A program made the translations under genes and the position numbers. Positions 25,370-34,467 of a stretch of 64,000 nt of DNA are shown piece by piece. The notes beneath the pieces are model-generated. The model had not been told where the DNA came from. It saw only the letters and a list, made by a program, of their open reading frames with translations, and made no database searches. Source of the stretch: CAWJEL01 sp964647255 (GTDB taxonomy: Bacteria > Chloroflexota > Anaerolineae > CG2-30-64-16); the NCBI GenBank assembly GCA_964647255.1, contig CAZYGI010000003.1, forward strand, positions 1 to 64,000. The letters are read 5' to 3'. Each line of letters starts with the position of its first letter. The first letter of the stretch is position 1.

Positions 25370-25750
25370 CTAGCGCCGCGGATTCCGCTTCTCGAAGCAA
25401 TCGCGGCAGTAGACCGGGCGGCCCTGGCGCGGCTCAAACGGGACCTCGGTGGTCGCGCCGCAATCCGCACAGACGGCCTGGAACATCGGCCGCGCGCCGC
25501 CGGATGACCGGTCGCTGAAGCCGCCGCGCTCGGCGTCGCGGGACCCGCCGTAGCCGCCGCGCCCGCCGCCGTAGCTGCGCCCGCCGAAATCACCGCTGTC
25601 GCGGCCGGCCTTGCGGGTGGCGCGGCAATCGGCGCAGCGAGTTGGCTCGCTAAACCCTCGGGAAGCAAAAAACTCCTGCTCCCCAGCCGTGAAGGTGAAA
25701 GGCTTGCCGCAATCACGACAAGTCAATGTTCTGTCTGCGTACTGACCCAC
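25370..25750 (-). CDS. Zinc-ribbon protein with a Gly/Arg-rich linker
   Basis: A 126-residue protein with two zinc ribbons: N-terminal CRDCGKPF...CADC (about residues 11-42) and C-terminal CADCG...CRDC (about 94-119), the latter ending in KRNPRR. Between them is a Gly/Arg/Ser/Tyr-rich segment (GRSYGGGRGGYGGSRD) like RGG-type nucleic-acid-binding tails. Similar CxxC-CxxC proteins are common in Chloroflexota and of unknown role; RNA or DNA binding is inference. GTG start with GGAGG upstream. A promoter about 155 bases upstream gives a long leader containing a hairpin at 25778-25796. Confidence 0.75.
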   Translation of the reverse strand: MGQYADRTLTCRDCGKPFTFTAGEQEFFASRGFSEPTRCADCRATRKAGRDSGDFGGRSYGGGRGGYGGSRDAERGGFSDRSSGGARPMFQAVCADCGATTEVPFEPRQGRPVYCRDCFEKRNPRR

Positions 25751-25777
25751 GGGAATCCTCCAAGAAACTGAACACGA

Positions 25778-25796
25778 GTGCCGCCGCTGGCGGCAC
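25778..25796. promoter_or_regulatory. Hairpin in the zinc-ribbon gene leader
   Basis: A perfect 8-bp stem (GTGCCGCC with GGCGGCAC) with a 3-base loop lies about 25 bases upstream of the start codon. It could affect stability or ribosome access of the roughly 150-base leader. The rest of 25797-25904 shows no other structure I can support. Confidence 0.4.
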
Positions 25797-25904
25797 GGCT
25801 AACTTGTCACCCAGTCAACCTCCGTGAGTCCGTACACCTGCGCACCATCTGCGCCTAAGCTCGTGAGCCCCGTGTGTTGAGCTGTTTGTGACTATCTTGC
25901 ACAC

Positions 25905-25933
25905 ATCATAATCGGATTTAATCATTAGCGCAA
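25905..25933 (-). promoter_or_regulatory. Promoter of the zinc-ribbon gene
   Basis: On the minus strand TTGCGC (25928-25933), 17 bases and TATGAT (25905-25910). Confidence 0.55.
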
Positions 25934-25976
25934 ATCCAAAAGTCCACGTAGTCCCGCGGCGCGCGCTGCGGGGCGC

Positions 25977-26006
25977 TTGCCAAGACCCGCCAGATGGTGC
26001 TATACT
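25977..26006 (+). promoter_or_regulatory. Promoter of the CDP-alcohol phosphatidyltransferase gene
   Basis: TTGCCA (25977-25982), an 18-base spacer and TATACT (26001-26006), with a leader of about 41 bases to the ATG at 26054. Confidence 0.6.
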
Positions 26007-26053
26007 GGCGGCGTGATCATCCATCGGCAACTCGAGTTGCACGGACCACCGAG

Positions 26054-26572
26054 ATGCTTGCCTTACTTGCCGACCTGCTGACCCTTTCCCGCGTCGCTGC
26101 GACCGGTATCCTGGTGTGGCTGGGCATCACGCGCGGCGCGGCGGCGCTGCCGTTCGCGGCGCTGGTCATCGCTGCGGCGTGGACCACGGACCAGTTGGAC
26201 GGTTTCGTGGCCCGGCGCAGCTCGACGCCGACGCGGCTGGGCCGGTACGATTTCCCGATTGATGTGACGTTCTATGCCGGCATTTTGGCCTTTTTCGTCC
26301 TTGCCGGACTCGCACCGCTCTGGCCGGCAGCGATCTTTGTGGCCGTGGGGATCGTGGCATGGTTCATCAGCCGGCGCAAAGCCGTAGGCGTGCTGTTCTT
26401 GCGCATCGTGGATGTGACCGGCGGCATCATCTTGTTCCGGCGGGCGCCGCTGATCGGCTGCGCGATCCTGGGCTGGCTGGCCGTCGTGGGCATTCTCTAC
26501 CGCCGGCGCCTGGCCGAGCGCGTGCCGCGCTGGGCGGCAGAGTTGCGCGATCTGGCCCGCGGGCACGGCTGA
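26054..26572 (+). CDS. CDP-alcohol phosphatidyltransferase family membrane protein
   Basis: A 172-residue membrane protein with about five hydrophobic segments. It carries the family motif DxxDGxxAR(x)8G followed by two Asp (TDQLDGFVARR...GRYDFPID), placed at the end of TM2 as in phospholipid synthases that join a CDP-activated lipid to an alcohol. The spacing after Gly is x2 rather than the canonical x3 before the third Asp, so activity or substrate may differ. It is 33 bases upstream of a lipoprotein gene. Which alcohol it uses cannot be told from sequence. Confidence 0.75.
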   Translation: MLALLADLLTLSRVAATGILVWLGITRGAAALPFAALVIAAAWTTDQLDGFVARRSSTPTRLGRYDFPIDVTFYAGILAFFVLAGLAPLWPAAIFVAVGIVAWFISRRKAVGVLFLRIVDVTGGIILFRRAPLIGCAILGWLAVVGILYRRRLAERVPRWAAELRDLARGHG

Positions 26573-26604
26573 GCACCGAAGAACCTCCGTATGGATTTAG
26601 ACTC

Positions 26605-29028
26605 GTGATAAAGATACCCTTCCGGAAATTATTGATCCTGGGCGTGGTGATAGTGGCGCTTGCCGGTTGCCGCGGTTTCGCGACGCGGCCAACGGCCACA
26701 CCCGGTGTGCCGGCGAACGAGACCGTTGCGCCGCTGCCCCCTGCGCAAAGCGAGGCTTCTGCAGAAATCGGGCCGGACAAAGGCGGCGCCGTCGCGCTGG
26801 AAGATGGCGCGCTGCTGACCGTGCCGCCGCAAGCTCTGGCCGGCAAGGCCCAGGTCTCCCTCTTGGCGGCCGTCACTGCGCCTCTGGTCCCCGTGCCGCG
26901 CAGCCTGGTGGGCCGGGCCTACGAGTTTAGCCTCGCCCATAGCGAGCTCACCGGCGTCGCGCTGCTGCGATTGCCCCTGCCCCCCGACATGACCCCCGAT
27001 CAGTTCGATATCGCACCCTATCGCTGGAGCGGGAAGACCTGGGAACGCGTCAACGGCCGTACGACCGCTGAAGGCATCCAGGTCGGCGCCAGCCGGCCGG
27101 GCATCTACGCGCTGCAGGGGCAGTGGACCGGTGCGGACGCCACGCTGGCGCTTGCCAAACCGGAGACGCCGGTCGGTCAGCAGACCGTGCCCCTCGTAGC
27201 GGTGGGGCAATACCGCTACTCGATCTTGCCCGCGCTGCAAGATGGGCTTGTCCCGGCGCGCCTCGTGCTGAAACAAGACACCTCCGGCGGCGCGGGCCGC
27301 GTCACGGGCGACGACACCCTCGATAAAACCGTGGATGAAGCCGAGCTGCGGTTCAAACCCGATCCGGCGGCGGCCCAGGGGGTCATTCAATTTGAACACA
27401 CTTTCCAGTTAGCGCCCGGCTCGCTGGCCCTGGCGCCCGGCGATGCCTCACGCTTCTACGCGGTGTTGACGGTGGCCGATTCCGCGACGCCCACACGCCG
27501 GTTGAGCAACGGGATTGACTACACCCAAGCGCTGCCGATCCTGGCCGTCGGCAAGACGATCGTCCGGCCCAAGCTCGCAACCGAAGGCGAACGCGAACTG
27601 CGTTGGCATGTCGAGCGTGACGGACAGACCGTCGCACTGACTCCGGCGACCGGCACAACCCTGGAGTTTGAGCCGATCCTGGCGCAAGGCGGCCTGGGCG
27701 ATTACCGATTCACCCTCGAAGTCAATCGCGACGGCAAGTGGGTCGCGGTGAGCAATGAGGTGAGCGTCAAGCTGGCGCTGCGGCCGACCTTGACTCCACC
27801 GCCCGGCGTCGGAACGCCTCCGCCCGAACAAATCGCCATCGTAACGCCCACGCCGAGCGTCGGCGGGACCACCACCCCGGGCAGCGGTGCGCCTCAAATC
27901 CCGACCCCGCGGCCGACGCCCGGCGGATCCGGCGGACGTCCGGCCACCGCCACCCCGACCGCAGGAATCGCGCAGGTGACGCCGACTGTGACCGCCACCC
28001 GGCCAGCCTGGGCCACCGTTTTCTGGGCAGACAACTACACGCTGACTTCCGGCCAGTGCACCTATCTGCGCTGGCAGGTGGACAACGTCACCGCGGTCTA
28101 TTTCAACAGTTCGCCCGTGACAGGCACGGATTCCAGGCAGGTCTGCCCCACCCAGACAACGGACTACACTCTGCGCATCGTCAGCACCAGCGGCACGCAG
28201 GAGAAGCAGATCCAGATCGTGGTCGGCACCGACAGCCAACCGGCCATCGCATTTGCCGCGGAAAGCTATCAGATCATCAGTGGCCAATGCACCACGCTGC
28301 ACTGGAGCGCCACCAACGTGCAGGCGGTTTACCTCAACAACCAGGGCGTACCGGGCGAAAGTTCACAGTCGGTTTGCCCAACGGTGGATACGGTTTACGA
28401 ACTGCGCGTCGAGAACACCGCAGGCACGAGTTCAGTCAAGCGCTTGACGATTCGGGTCGTCTCAGAAAGCGCGCCCGCCATCCGTTTCTGGGCCGAGCGA
28501 TACACGCTGCCAGCCGGGGTTTGCACCATGCTGCACTGGAACGTTCAAAACGTGAGCGCGGTGTTCCTGGATGATATCGGCGTGCCGGGCGTGGGAAGCA
28601 GCCAGCTCTGCCCAGGCAACGCGACGTACACCACGCTCCGGGTTGTTGACACCGCCGGCAACGTGGCGACCAAGGAGCTCACGCTCTACGGTGGGGAGCC
28701 GACCCTGGGTTCAAATGAGGTGATTGCGCGCGGAGTGGTCAACGAGGCAGCGCAGGTGCTGGACTACGACCCTAACAGCGCCGGGGATCAAGCGGGCATC
28801 CGCCTGCGCATTGACGGCATCAGCCCCCTCTTCTCCGGCATCGCCGGCTGGGGCCAGCAGGTCATCACGCTGGGCGCGCCCATGCCCGACACCGGGCCCT
28901 ACCAGGCCGAGCCGATTGACTGGCCGATCAGCCCCGGCCAACAGGTCGAATTCCGCGCGACCTGCATCAACGCGAGCTGCCTGGTCACGCGGCAAGGCAG
29001 TCTCTACCTCAGGACGACCTCGCAATGA
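26605..29028 (+). CDS. Large lipoprotein with three Cys-paired extracellular repeats
   Basis: An 807-residue predicted lipoprotein: GTG start at 26605, N-terminal KIPFRKLLILGVVIVALAGC with a lipobox (LAGC), then beta-rich domains. A Thr/Pro/Gly-rich linker (about residues 395-470) leads to three tandem repeats of about 75 residues, each beginning F(W/A)AxxY and containing a paired Cys pattern (SGQCTxLxW ... CPTxxTxYxLRV), probably an intra-domain disulfide. A C-terminal beta domain ends the protein. Cell-surface binding or scaffolding is inferred. No catalytic motif is seen. It probably shares the transcript of the upstream phosphatidyltransferase gene. Confidence 0.75.
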   Translation: MIKIPFRKLLILGVVIVALAGCRGFATRPTATPGVPANETVAPLPPAQSEASAEIGPDKGGAVALEDGALLTVPPQALAGKAQVSLLAAVTAPLVPVPRSLVGRAYEFSLAHSELTGVALLRLPLPPDMTPDQFDIAPYRWSGKTWERVNGRTTAEGIQVGASRPGIYALQGQWTGADATLALAKPETPVGQQTVPLVAVGQYRYSILPALQDGLVPARLVLKQDTSGGAGRVTGDDTLDKTVDEAELRFKPDPAAAQGVIQFEHTFQLAPGSLALAPGDASRFYAVLTVADSATPTRRLSNGIDYTQALPILAVGKTIVRPKLATEGERELRWHVERDGQTVALTPATGTTLEFEPILAQGGLGDYRFTLEVNRDGKWVAVSNEVSVKLALRPTLTPPPGVGTPPPEQIAIVTPTPSVGGTTTPGSGAPQIPTPRPTPGGSGGRPATATPTAGIAQVTPTVTATRPAWATVFWADNYTLTSGQCTYLRWQVDNVTAVYFNSSPVTGTDSRQVCPTQTTDYTLRIVSTSGTQEKQIQIVVGTDSQPAIAFAAESYQIISGQCTTLHWSATNVQAVYLNNQGVPGESSQSVCPTVDTVYELRVENTAGTSSVKRLTIRVVSESAPAIRFWAERYTLPAGVCTMLHWNVQNVSAVFLDDIGVPGVGSSQLCPGNATYTTLRVVDTAGNVATKELTLYGGEPTLGSNEVIARGVVNEAAQVLDYDPNSAGDQAGIRLRIDGISPLFSGIAGWGQQVITLGAPMPDTGPYQAEPIDWPISPGQQVEFRATCINASCLVTRQGSLYLRTTSQ

Positions 29029-29072
29029 CAGCCGACGCCGAGATGATTCGCACATCCCGGCGTCCGGCATGT

Positions 29073-29894
29073 TTAGTCGGGAATGACCACATTGGTCAGA
29101 TCGTCCGTCGGCTCCGGCCACTTCATGTCGAAGTCTCGGAGCGTCTCCGCAATGATCCGGCCCACGACCAGGTCACGGTACCATTTCTTGTTGGCCGGGA
29201 TGACGTACCACGGCGCCCACGGCGTGCTGGTCTCGCGCACCGCATCCTCATACGCCCGCATGTACTGATCCCACAACTCGCGTTCCTTGAGATCGCCGAC
29301 CGCAAATTTCCAGTGTTTGGTGGGATCATCGAGCCGGGCCTGGAGCCGCCGCTTCTGTTCTTCCTTGGAAATGTGCAGGAAGAACTTCAGAATCGTGACG
29401 CCGTTCTCAGTCAGCAGCCGCTCGAACTCATTGATCTGCTCGTAGCGTTTGCTCCAGACTTCCTTCGACACCAACTCGTGCACACGGACCACCAGCACAT
29501 CCTCATAGTGCGAGCGGTTAAAGATGCCGATCATGCGTTTGGGTGGGACGGCCTTGTGGATGCGCCACAAATAGTCATGCGCCAGTTCCTCGGCCGACGG
29601 CACCTTGAAGGACGTGACGGTGCAGCCTTGCGGATTGACGCCTTGCATCACATGCTCGATGCAGCCATCCTTCCCGCCGGTGTCCATGGCCTGAATCACA
29701 AGGAGCAGCGCGTGCTTGCCCTCAGCGTACAGCAGCTCCTGAAGGCCGATCAGGTCTTTTTTGTCTTTGGCAACCAGATCGGTGACGGACTTCTTGTCTT
29801 TGAACGGGCCGACGTCGCCCGGATCAACGTCTTTCAGGCTGAATTTCTCGCCGGGTCTGGCCAGATGCTTCAGATGCAATGGGGTGTCTTTCAT
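29073..29894 (-). CDS. Polyphosphate kinase 2 family protein
   Basis: A 273-residue PPK2, which transfers phosphate between polyphosphate and nucleotides. Walker A is QAMDTGGKDG, Walker B region IFNRSHYEDVLV, and the lid contains SKRYEQINEFE. The single-domain length fits one-domain PPK2 enzymes; class (AMP, ADP or both) cannot be told. The start is ATG 29894 rather than 29900 because AGAGGAG lies six bases upstream of the former and abuts the latter. Confidence 0.9.
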   Translation of the reverse strand: MKDTPLHLKHLARPGEKFSLKDVDPGDVGPFKDKKSVTDLVAKDKKDLIGLQELLYAEGKHALLLVIQAMDTGGKDGCIEHVMQGVNPQGCTVTSFKVPSAEELAHDYLWRIHKAVPPKRMIGIFNRSHYEDVLVVRVHELVSKEVWSKRYEQINEFERLLTENGVTILKFFLHISKEEQKRRLQARLDDPTKHWKFAVGDLKERELWDQYMRAYEDAVRETSTPWAPWYVIPANKKWYRDLVVGRIIAETLRDFDMKWPEPTDDLTNVVIPD

Positions 29895-29943
29895 ACGCAT
29901 CTCCTCTCTGCTTCGCGGCGCGCGGCGCGCGCTGGTGCGGTGA

Positions 29944-29973
29944 AAGTTAGCACACGTCGGAGGCGTTTGTCAA
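29944..29973 (-). promoter_or_regulatory. Promoter of the PPK2 gene
   Basis: On the minus strand TTGACA (29968-29973), 18 bases and TAACTT (29944-29949). Confidence 0.55.
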
Positions 29974-29983
29974 GGAAGGCGCG

Positions 29984-30011
29984 TTTGATTTTCGCCGGTT
30001 TATGGTAGAAT
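29984..30011 (+). promoter_or_regulatory. Promoter of the GH5-like gene
   Basis: TTTGAT (29984-29989), 16 bases and TAGAAT (30006-30011). It is divergent from the PPK2 promoter. The gene has a normal leader with GCAGGAG before the ATG. Confidence 0.5.
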
Positions 30012-30052
30012 AGGGGACGCTGATCCGCCCACAACGACGCAGGAGTCCAGCT

Positions 30053-32449
30053 ATGGCAAGCGCTCTCGTCTCACTCAAAGCCGATGGCTTACGCTTCAGC
30101 ACCCCGGATGGCCGCCCGTTCTACGCTGTGATTGCCAACTATGTCGGACACAGCGATCGCGCCTGGGCGCAGTTTCAGCCGGCCCAGTTCGACCCTGCGT
30201 TGATCGAGGCCGATTTTCGGCTGGCGCGCGGGATCGGCGCCAACACCATCCGCACCTTTGTTGCCGCGCCGCTGCAGAACGAGTTCCCCGCAAACAATTG
30301 GACCAAGCTGGATGCGCTGGTGGAGGCCGCCGAACGCGCGGGCGTCTACCTGCTGCTGACGCTCGCCGACTACAGCTTGAGTTATGTCAAAACGCTGGCG
30401 GCGCACGCCGGGCTGATCGCCGCCAGGTACGCGGGCCGGCCGGCGATCCTGGCGTATGATCTCAAGAACGAACCGCGCTTTTATCATCTTGCGTTGATGC
30501 GCTATCCCGGCGCCAACCCGCTCTATGCGCCGGAGCTGAGCCAGATCTACCCGTCCAAACGCACTGCCCAGGAAGCGTTGACCTGGGCCCGAGGCGAGGG
30601 CAATGCGCCGGCGGCTTTCTCCGATGCCGAGGCGACGGCTTACGCCAACGCCAGCGAAATCCTGGACGCCTGTCTGAAAGCCATCAGCGACTGGATCAGC
30701 GCGCGCGCGTACGCCGTCAGCGCAGTGGATTTCGTCCGCTCGCCGCAGGCCGCGCCGTGGCAGCCGTTCCTGGATCGGCTCGACGCGGCGCTGAAAGCCT
30801 GGCTCGCGCCGCAGATCGCCGCAGTGCGCGCCGCAGATCCCGGCCGGCTGATCACGGTGGGGTACAGCGACCCGCTGCTGGCTGGGCTCCCGGCGAACAA
30901 CATCTTGGACTTCAACACGATGCACCGCTACGCGCGCGACGCCTCACCACGGCAGTTGGAATTCCAATTGGCGATCGTGCGCGGCTTGCAGACGGCGTTC
31001 CGCGGCAAGCCGGTCCTGCTGAGCGAATTTGGCTATGCGACCAGTGAGACCGATCCGGCCCAGGCCGCCATCGCCGAGAGCGCAACCTGGTTGCGCACCT
31101 ACGAAATGGGGCTGGCCGGCGCGGGCAAATGGATGCTGTGGGATCTGCCGCCCGGGCCCAACCCGCGCGAAAGGAGCCTCGGCCTGTTCGAGGCCAACGG
31201 CGCGGCCAAACCGAGCGCGCAGGCTTTGCCCGCACTGGGCTCCCGGCTGGCGCCCAGCCGCTCGCCGCGCGGCCGCGTCGAAATCAGCGCCACGCCCGCC
31301 GGGAGCATCGCCTATCGCTACACTGCGGACGATGCCTTCTTCAGCAGCGGATACGAGCGGATTGACGGAGGCGCAGTCCGCTGGGACGGCCAGGGGTGGT
31401 GCCAGCTTTTTGCGGACTGGGCCGAGCCGGGCGCCATCCGCCTGACTGCGACTGCCGTCGGCCAGATCATGCTGGACCTGGGGCAACTGTGGGGCCTGCG
31501 CGAACTCCAGGAGTACACGCTGGAGGCCAACGCCGCGACGCTGACGCACACCCGCGCCGGCACGACCCTGGTCTTCCCGATCGCGCCGGCCGCGCCCGTC
31601 ACCCTCCGCCTCCGACTCTCTCAGACCGACGCCAAAATCGCGATCTTGTGGCCGCACGGCGATGCGCCGGTCGCCGAGGCCAGGCTGGCGAACCTGACCG
31701 CACACCTGACCTTCCCGGGCAGCCGCGTCGCCGCACCCTGCGACTTCATGCCGACGGTGACGCTCTGGCGGGCGCTCAACAACGAACCGGCCGAGCCGAT
31801 CGCGACCGGGACGCGCCGCCCGACGGAGGTCAACGGCCGCTTGGCGCCGGTCTGGGACTTCAACGACGTGGATGTGAGCGCGGCACAGGAACCGGCCAAC
31901 AAGCTCTACTTCTCCGCCCGGCCGGCCGGCGTGCCGCACCGCGCCAACGTTTGGGTGCACGGGGCGGATGCGCGCACCTATTTGCCGCAGCCCATCACAG
32001 CCACAGGCACCCAGCGCGTCACTGCAAAGGCGCCGCCCGCCGAGCTCGACGCGCGCATCCAGATCGTGTGGCCGCACGGGGGCGCGCCAGTGGCGGAGGC
32101 CAGCCTGGCAAATATCTCCGCCGACCTCTTTGCGCACGCCTCGCTGACAGCGCTTGTCCCAGCCGAGGCCGGCCCGGCGGGCTGGGCGCCGGCGGTGTGG
32201 CTGGTGTGCGCGGTCAACAACGATCCTGGTCAGCGCGTGGCGCAGGGTGTACCCCGCCGCGACGGGGCGCTCGTCCACTGGGATTTCAACGACGTCAACG
32301 TGAGCCAGGCCCGCGAGGCCAACAGCAAGCTCCACTTCTGGATCGAAGTGGACGGCGCCCGCACCTATTCGAACTTCTGGACCCATGGCGCGGATGCGCG
32401 CACCTATCTGCCGAACCCGGATGTACTGCTGGGCGATTGTCCGCCCTGA
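30053..32449 (+). CDS. GH5/clan-A-like glycoside hydrolase with duplicated C-terminal domain
   Basis: A 798-residue protein without a signal peptide. Residues 1-400 form a TIM-barrel glycosidase of the cellulase-like clan: acid/base Glu140 in YDLKNEP and nucleophile Glu325 in LLSEFGYAT, with YSDPLLAG and MLWDLPPG between and after. A beta-rich middle domain follows, then two copies of a roughly 130-residue domain, each opening DA(K/R)I.I(L/V)WPHG.APVAEA.LAN and closing with HW(D)FNDV(D/N)VS...ANVWVHGADARTYLP-like sequence. The substrate is unknown. Lack of an export signal suggests cytoplasmic action or an unrecognised route. Confidence 0.75.
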   Translation: MASALVSLKADGLRFSTPDGRPFYAVIANYVGHSDRAWAQFQPAQFDPALIEADFRLARGIGANTIRTFVAAPLQNEFPANNWTKLDALVEAAERAGVYLLLTLADYSLSYVKTLAAHAGLIAARYAGRPAILAYDLKNEPRFYHLALMRYPGANPLYAPELSQIYPSKRTAQEALTWARGEGNAPAAFSDAEATAYANASEILDACLKAISDWISARAYAVSAVDFVRSPQAAPWQPFLDRLDAALKAWLAPQIAAVRAADPGRLITVGYSDPLLAGLPANNILDFNTMHRYARDASPRQLEFQLAIVRGLQTAFRGKPVLLSEFGYATSETDPAQAAIAESATWLRTYEMGLAGAGKWMLWDLPPGPNPRERSLGLFEANGAAKPSAQALPALGSRLAPSRSPRGRVEISATPAGSIAYRYTADDAFFSSGYERIDGGAVRWDGQGWCQLFADWAEPGAIRLTATAVGQIMLDLGQLWGLRELQEYTLEANAATLTHTRAGTTLVFPIAPAAPVTLRLRLSQTDAKIAILWPHGDAPVAEARLANLTAHLTFPGSRVAAPCDFMPTVTLWRALNNEPAEPIATGTRRPTEVNGRLAPVWDFNDVDVSAAQEPANKLYFSARPAGVPHRANVWVHGADARTYLPQPITATGTQRVTAKAPPAELDARIQIVWPHGGAPVAEASLANISADLFAHASLTALVPAEAGPAGWAPAVWLVCAVNNDPGQRVAQGVPRRDGALVHWDFNDVNVSQAREANSKLHFWIEVDGARTYSNFWTHGADARTYLPNPDVLLGDCPP

Positions 32450-32483
32450 TCGTCTTTTTCACTTTTTTCCTAAGGAGCCATCC

Positions 32484-33326
32484 ATGACCCGTATCGTCAC
32501 GGACACCACCTGCGGCCTGGATATATCGGTCACCAGCCAACTGGGGATTCCGAATATCCCACAAATCATCGTTTTCGGTGAGGAATCGTTCCGCGAGGGC
32601 GTGGAAATTGACCACGCCACCTTTATGCAGCGGCTGACCACCGGCCGCATCGCGCCCAAGACGGCCGCACCCTATCCCGGTGACTTCATCGAAGCCTTCA
32701 CCGAGCTGACCAGGACCGGCGAGAGCATCATCTGCATCCATCCATCGGCCGACGTCAGCGGCACGGTGCGCTCGGCGGAGATCGCCAAGGCGGATTTCCC
32801 CGATGCCGACATCCGGATCATTGATACGCGCACGATCGCCGGGCCGTTAGCCAGCATGGTGCTGGAGGCCGATCGCCTGGCGAGAGCCGGCGCCGGCGCG
32901 GATGAGATCGAAGCGCATGTGCGCGCCATGATCCCCCGCGCGCGCATCTACTTCCTGGTGGATACGCTGGAGTATCTGCGCCGCGGCGGCCGCATCGGCG
33001 GTGCACAGGCGCTGCTCGGCAGCATCCTCCAGATCAAGCCGATCCTGACGTTTACGAACGGCCGTGTGGAGCCGTTTGAGAAGGCGCGGACCAGGCAGCG
33101 CGCCCTGGCGCGGCTGAAGGAGATCGTTCTGGCCGAGGCAGCGCGCGGCGCCGATGCGCATGTCACCGTCATGCACACCGATGTGCCTGCCGATGCGCAG
33201 GCGTTGGCAGTCGAGCTGAAAAGGCTGCTCGACACGCCGGACATACCCATCCATCAGATGGTCACCGCCATCGTGACCCACGGCGGGCCGGGTGTGCTCG
33301 CCGTCGGTTTCTTTACAGCAAAGTGA
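32484..33326 (+). CDS. DegV family fatty-acid-binding protein (second copy)
   Basis: A 280-residue EDD-fold protein: IVTDTTCGLD at the N-terminus, HPSADVSGTVRSAE in the ligand loop and VDTLEYLRRGGRIGGA, all characteristic of DegV/FakB. The ATG is set by TAAGGAG seven bases upstream. It opens a tight three-gene run (10 and 8 bases between genes) with a GNAT protein and a glycolipid-type glycosyltransferase. This context hints that the bound lipid feeds membrane-lipid metabolism. No FakA kinase is nearby. Confidence 0.9.
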   Translation: MTRIVTDTTCGLDISVTSQLGIPNIPQIIVFGEESFREGVEIDHATFMQRLTTGRIAPKTAAPYPGDFIEAFTELTRTGESIICIHPSADVSGTVRSAEIAKADFPDADIRIIDTRTIAGPLASMVLEADRLARAGAGADEIEAHVRAMIPRARIYFLVDTLEYLRRGGRIGGAQALLGSILQIKPILTFTNGRVEPFEKARTRQRALARLKEIVLAEAARGADAHVTVMHTDVPADAQALAVELKRLLDTPDIPIHQMVTAIVTHGGPGVLAVGFFTAK

Positions 33327-33335
33327 GCCCGCATC

Positions 33336-34460
33336 ATGACCCTGACGATCCGCAAACTCAACACAGACTCGCGCCGCGATGTCAATGCCTTTGTTCAGAT
33401 GCCCTTCCCGCTCTACCGCGACTGCGCCGCGTGGGTGCCGCCGCTCGTGGATGACGTGAAGCTGATGCTGAATCGGCGGAATTACCCGTACTACGAACAT
33501 TCCGACGCCGACTTCTTCCTGGCTGAGCGCGACGGCCGCGCCGTGGGCCGCATCGCGGTGCTGGAAAACCGGCACTACAACGAGCACTGGGACAGCCGGA
33601 CCGCTTTCTTCAACCTCTTCGACGCCGAAAACGACCCGGAGGCTGCGACGGCGCTCTTCGCGGAGATCGAACGCTGGGCTGTAGCTCGCGGCCTGAACAA
33701 GATCGTCGGCGCCAAGGGCTTCCTGCAAGGCGACGGCATCGGAATCCTGGTGGACGGCTTCGAACACCACCCAGCGGTGGGCATCCCCTACAACCACGCC
33801 TACTACGCCAGCTTGATCGAGGCCGCCGGGTATCGCACCCAGCGCGACTTCTACTCGCTCTACCTGGCCGGAAGCGCACAGATTCCGCCGCGGCTGCACG
33901 ACATCGCGGAGAAGATGAAGGAGCGTCGCGGGTTCAGCATCAAGAACTTCACCACCAAAGCCGAGCTGCGCCGTTGGGTGCCGGCCATCGTCAAGACGTA
34001 CAACGATACGTTCGTGGGCAACTGGGAATTCAACCCGATCACCGAGCGCGAGGGGGTCGTGATCGGCGAACGAATGCTGCAGATCGCCGATCCCAAGCTG
34101 ATCAAGCTGGTCATGAAGGGTGACACCATCGCCGGTTTCCTGTTCGGATTCCCCGACATCTCCGACGGCATCCGGCGGACGCAGGGACGCATGTGGCCGT
34201 TTGGCTGGTTTTGGCTGCTGCGGGAGTTTGGCCGTACAAAGTGGATCAACTTGAACGGCGCGGGGATCCTGGCGCCCTACCGTGGGCTGGGCGTCAATGC
34301 AATCCTTTACGCCGAGATGGAGAACTGCATCCGCGGAGGCAATTTCGAACACGCCGACATCGTGCAGATCGAGCAGAGCGTGCTGACCCTGGCGGACGCC
34401 CAGACCGCGGGCGCCAAAATCTACAAAGCGCATCGCATCTATGAAAAAATGCTAAGCTGA
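33336..34460 (+). CDS. GNAT-fold N-acetyltransferase-like protein (YghO-like)
   Basis: A 374-residue protein of a family with a degenerate N-terminal and a C-terminal GNAT domain. Family stretches: YRDCAAWVPPLVDDVKLML, FFLAERDGRAVGRIAVLENRHYNE, KGFLQGDGIGILVDGFEHHP and NGAGILAPYRGLGVNAILY, the last giving the acyl-CoA loop. The substrate is unknown; some relatives are linked to lipid or sphingolipid pathways. It lies between degV and a GT28-like glycosyltransferase with almost no spacing, so the three probably work together. Confidence 0.78.
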   Translation: MTLTIRKLNTDSRRDVNAFVQMPFPLYRDCAAWVPPLVDDVKLMLNRRNYPYYEHSDADFFLAERDGRAVGRIAVLENRHYNEHWDSRTAFFNLFDAENDPEAATALFAEIERWAVARGLNKIVGAKGFLQGDGIGILVDGFEHHPAVGIPYNHAYYASLIEAAGYRTQRDFYSLYLAGSAQIPPRLHDIAEKMKERRGFSIKNFTTKAELRRWVPAIVKTYNDTFVGNWEFNPITEREGVVIGERMLQIADPKLIKLVMKGDTIAGFLFGFPDISDGIRRTQGRMWPFGWFWLLREFGRTKWINLNGAGILAPYRGLGVNAILYAEMENCIRGGNFEHADIVQIEQSVLTLADAQTAGAKIYKAHRIYEKMLS

Positions 34461-34467
34461 GAGGCGT

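Noticed and set aside
25018..25716. Open frame spanning the smc start and the zinc-ribbon gene
   Set aside because: It runs through the smc promoter and start, overlaps both real genes and has low-complexity Ala/Arg content.
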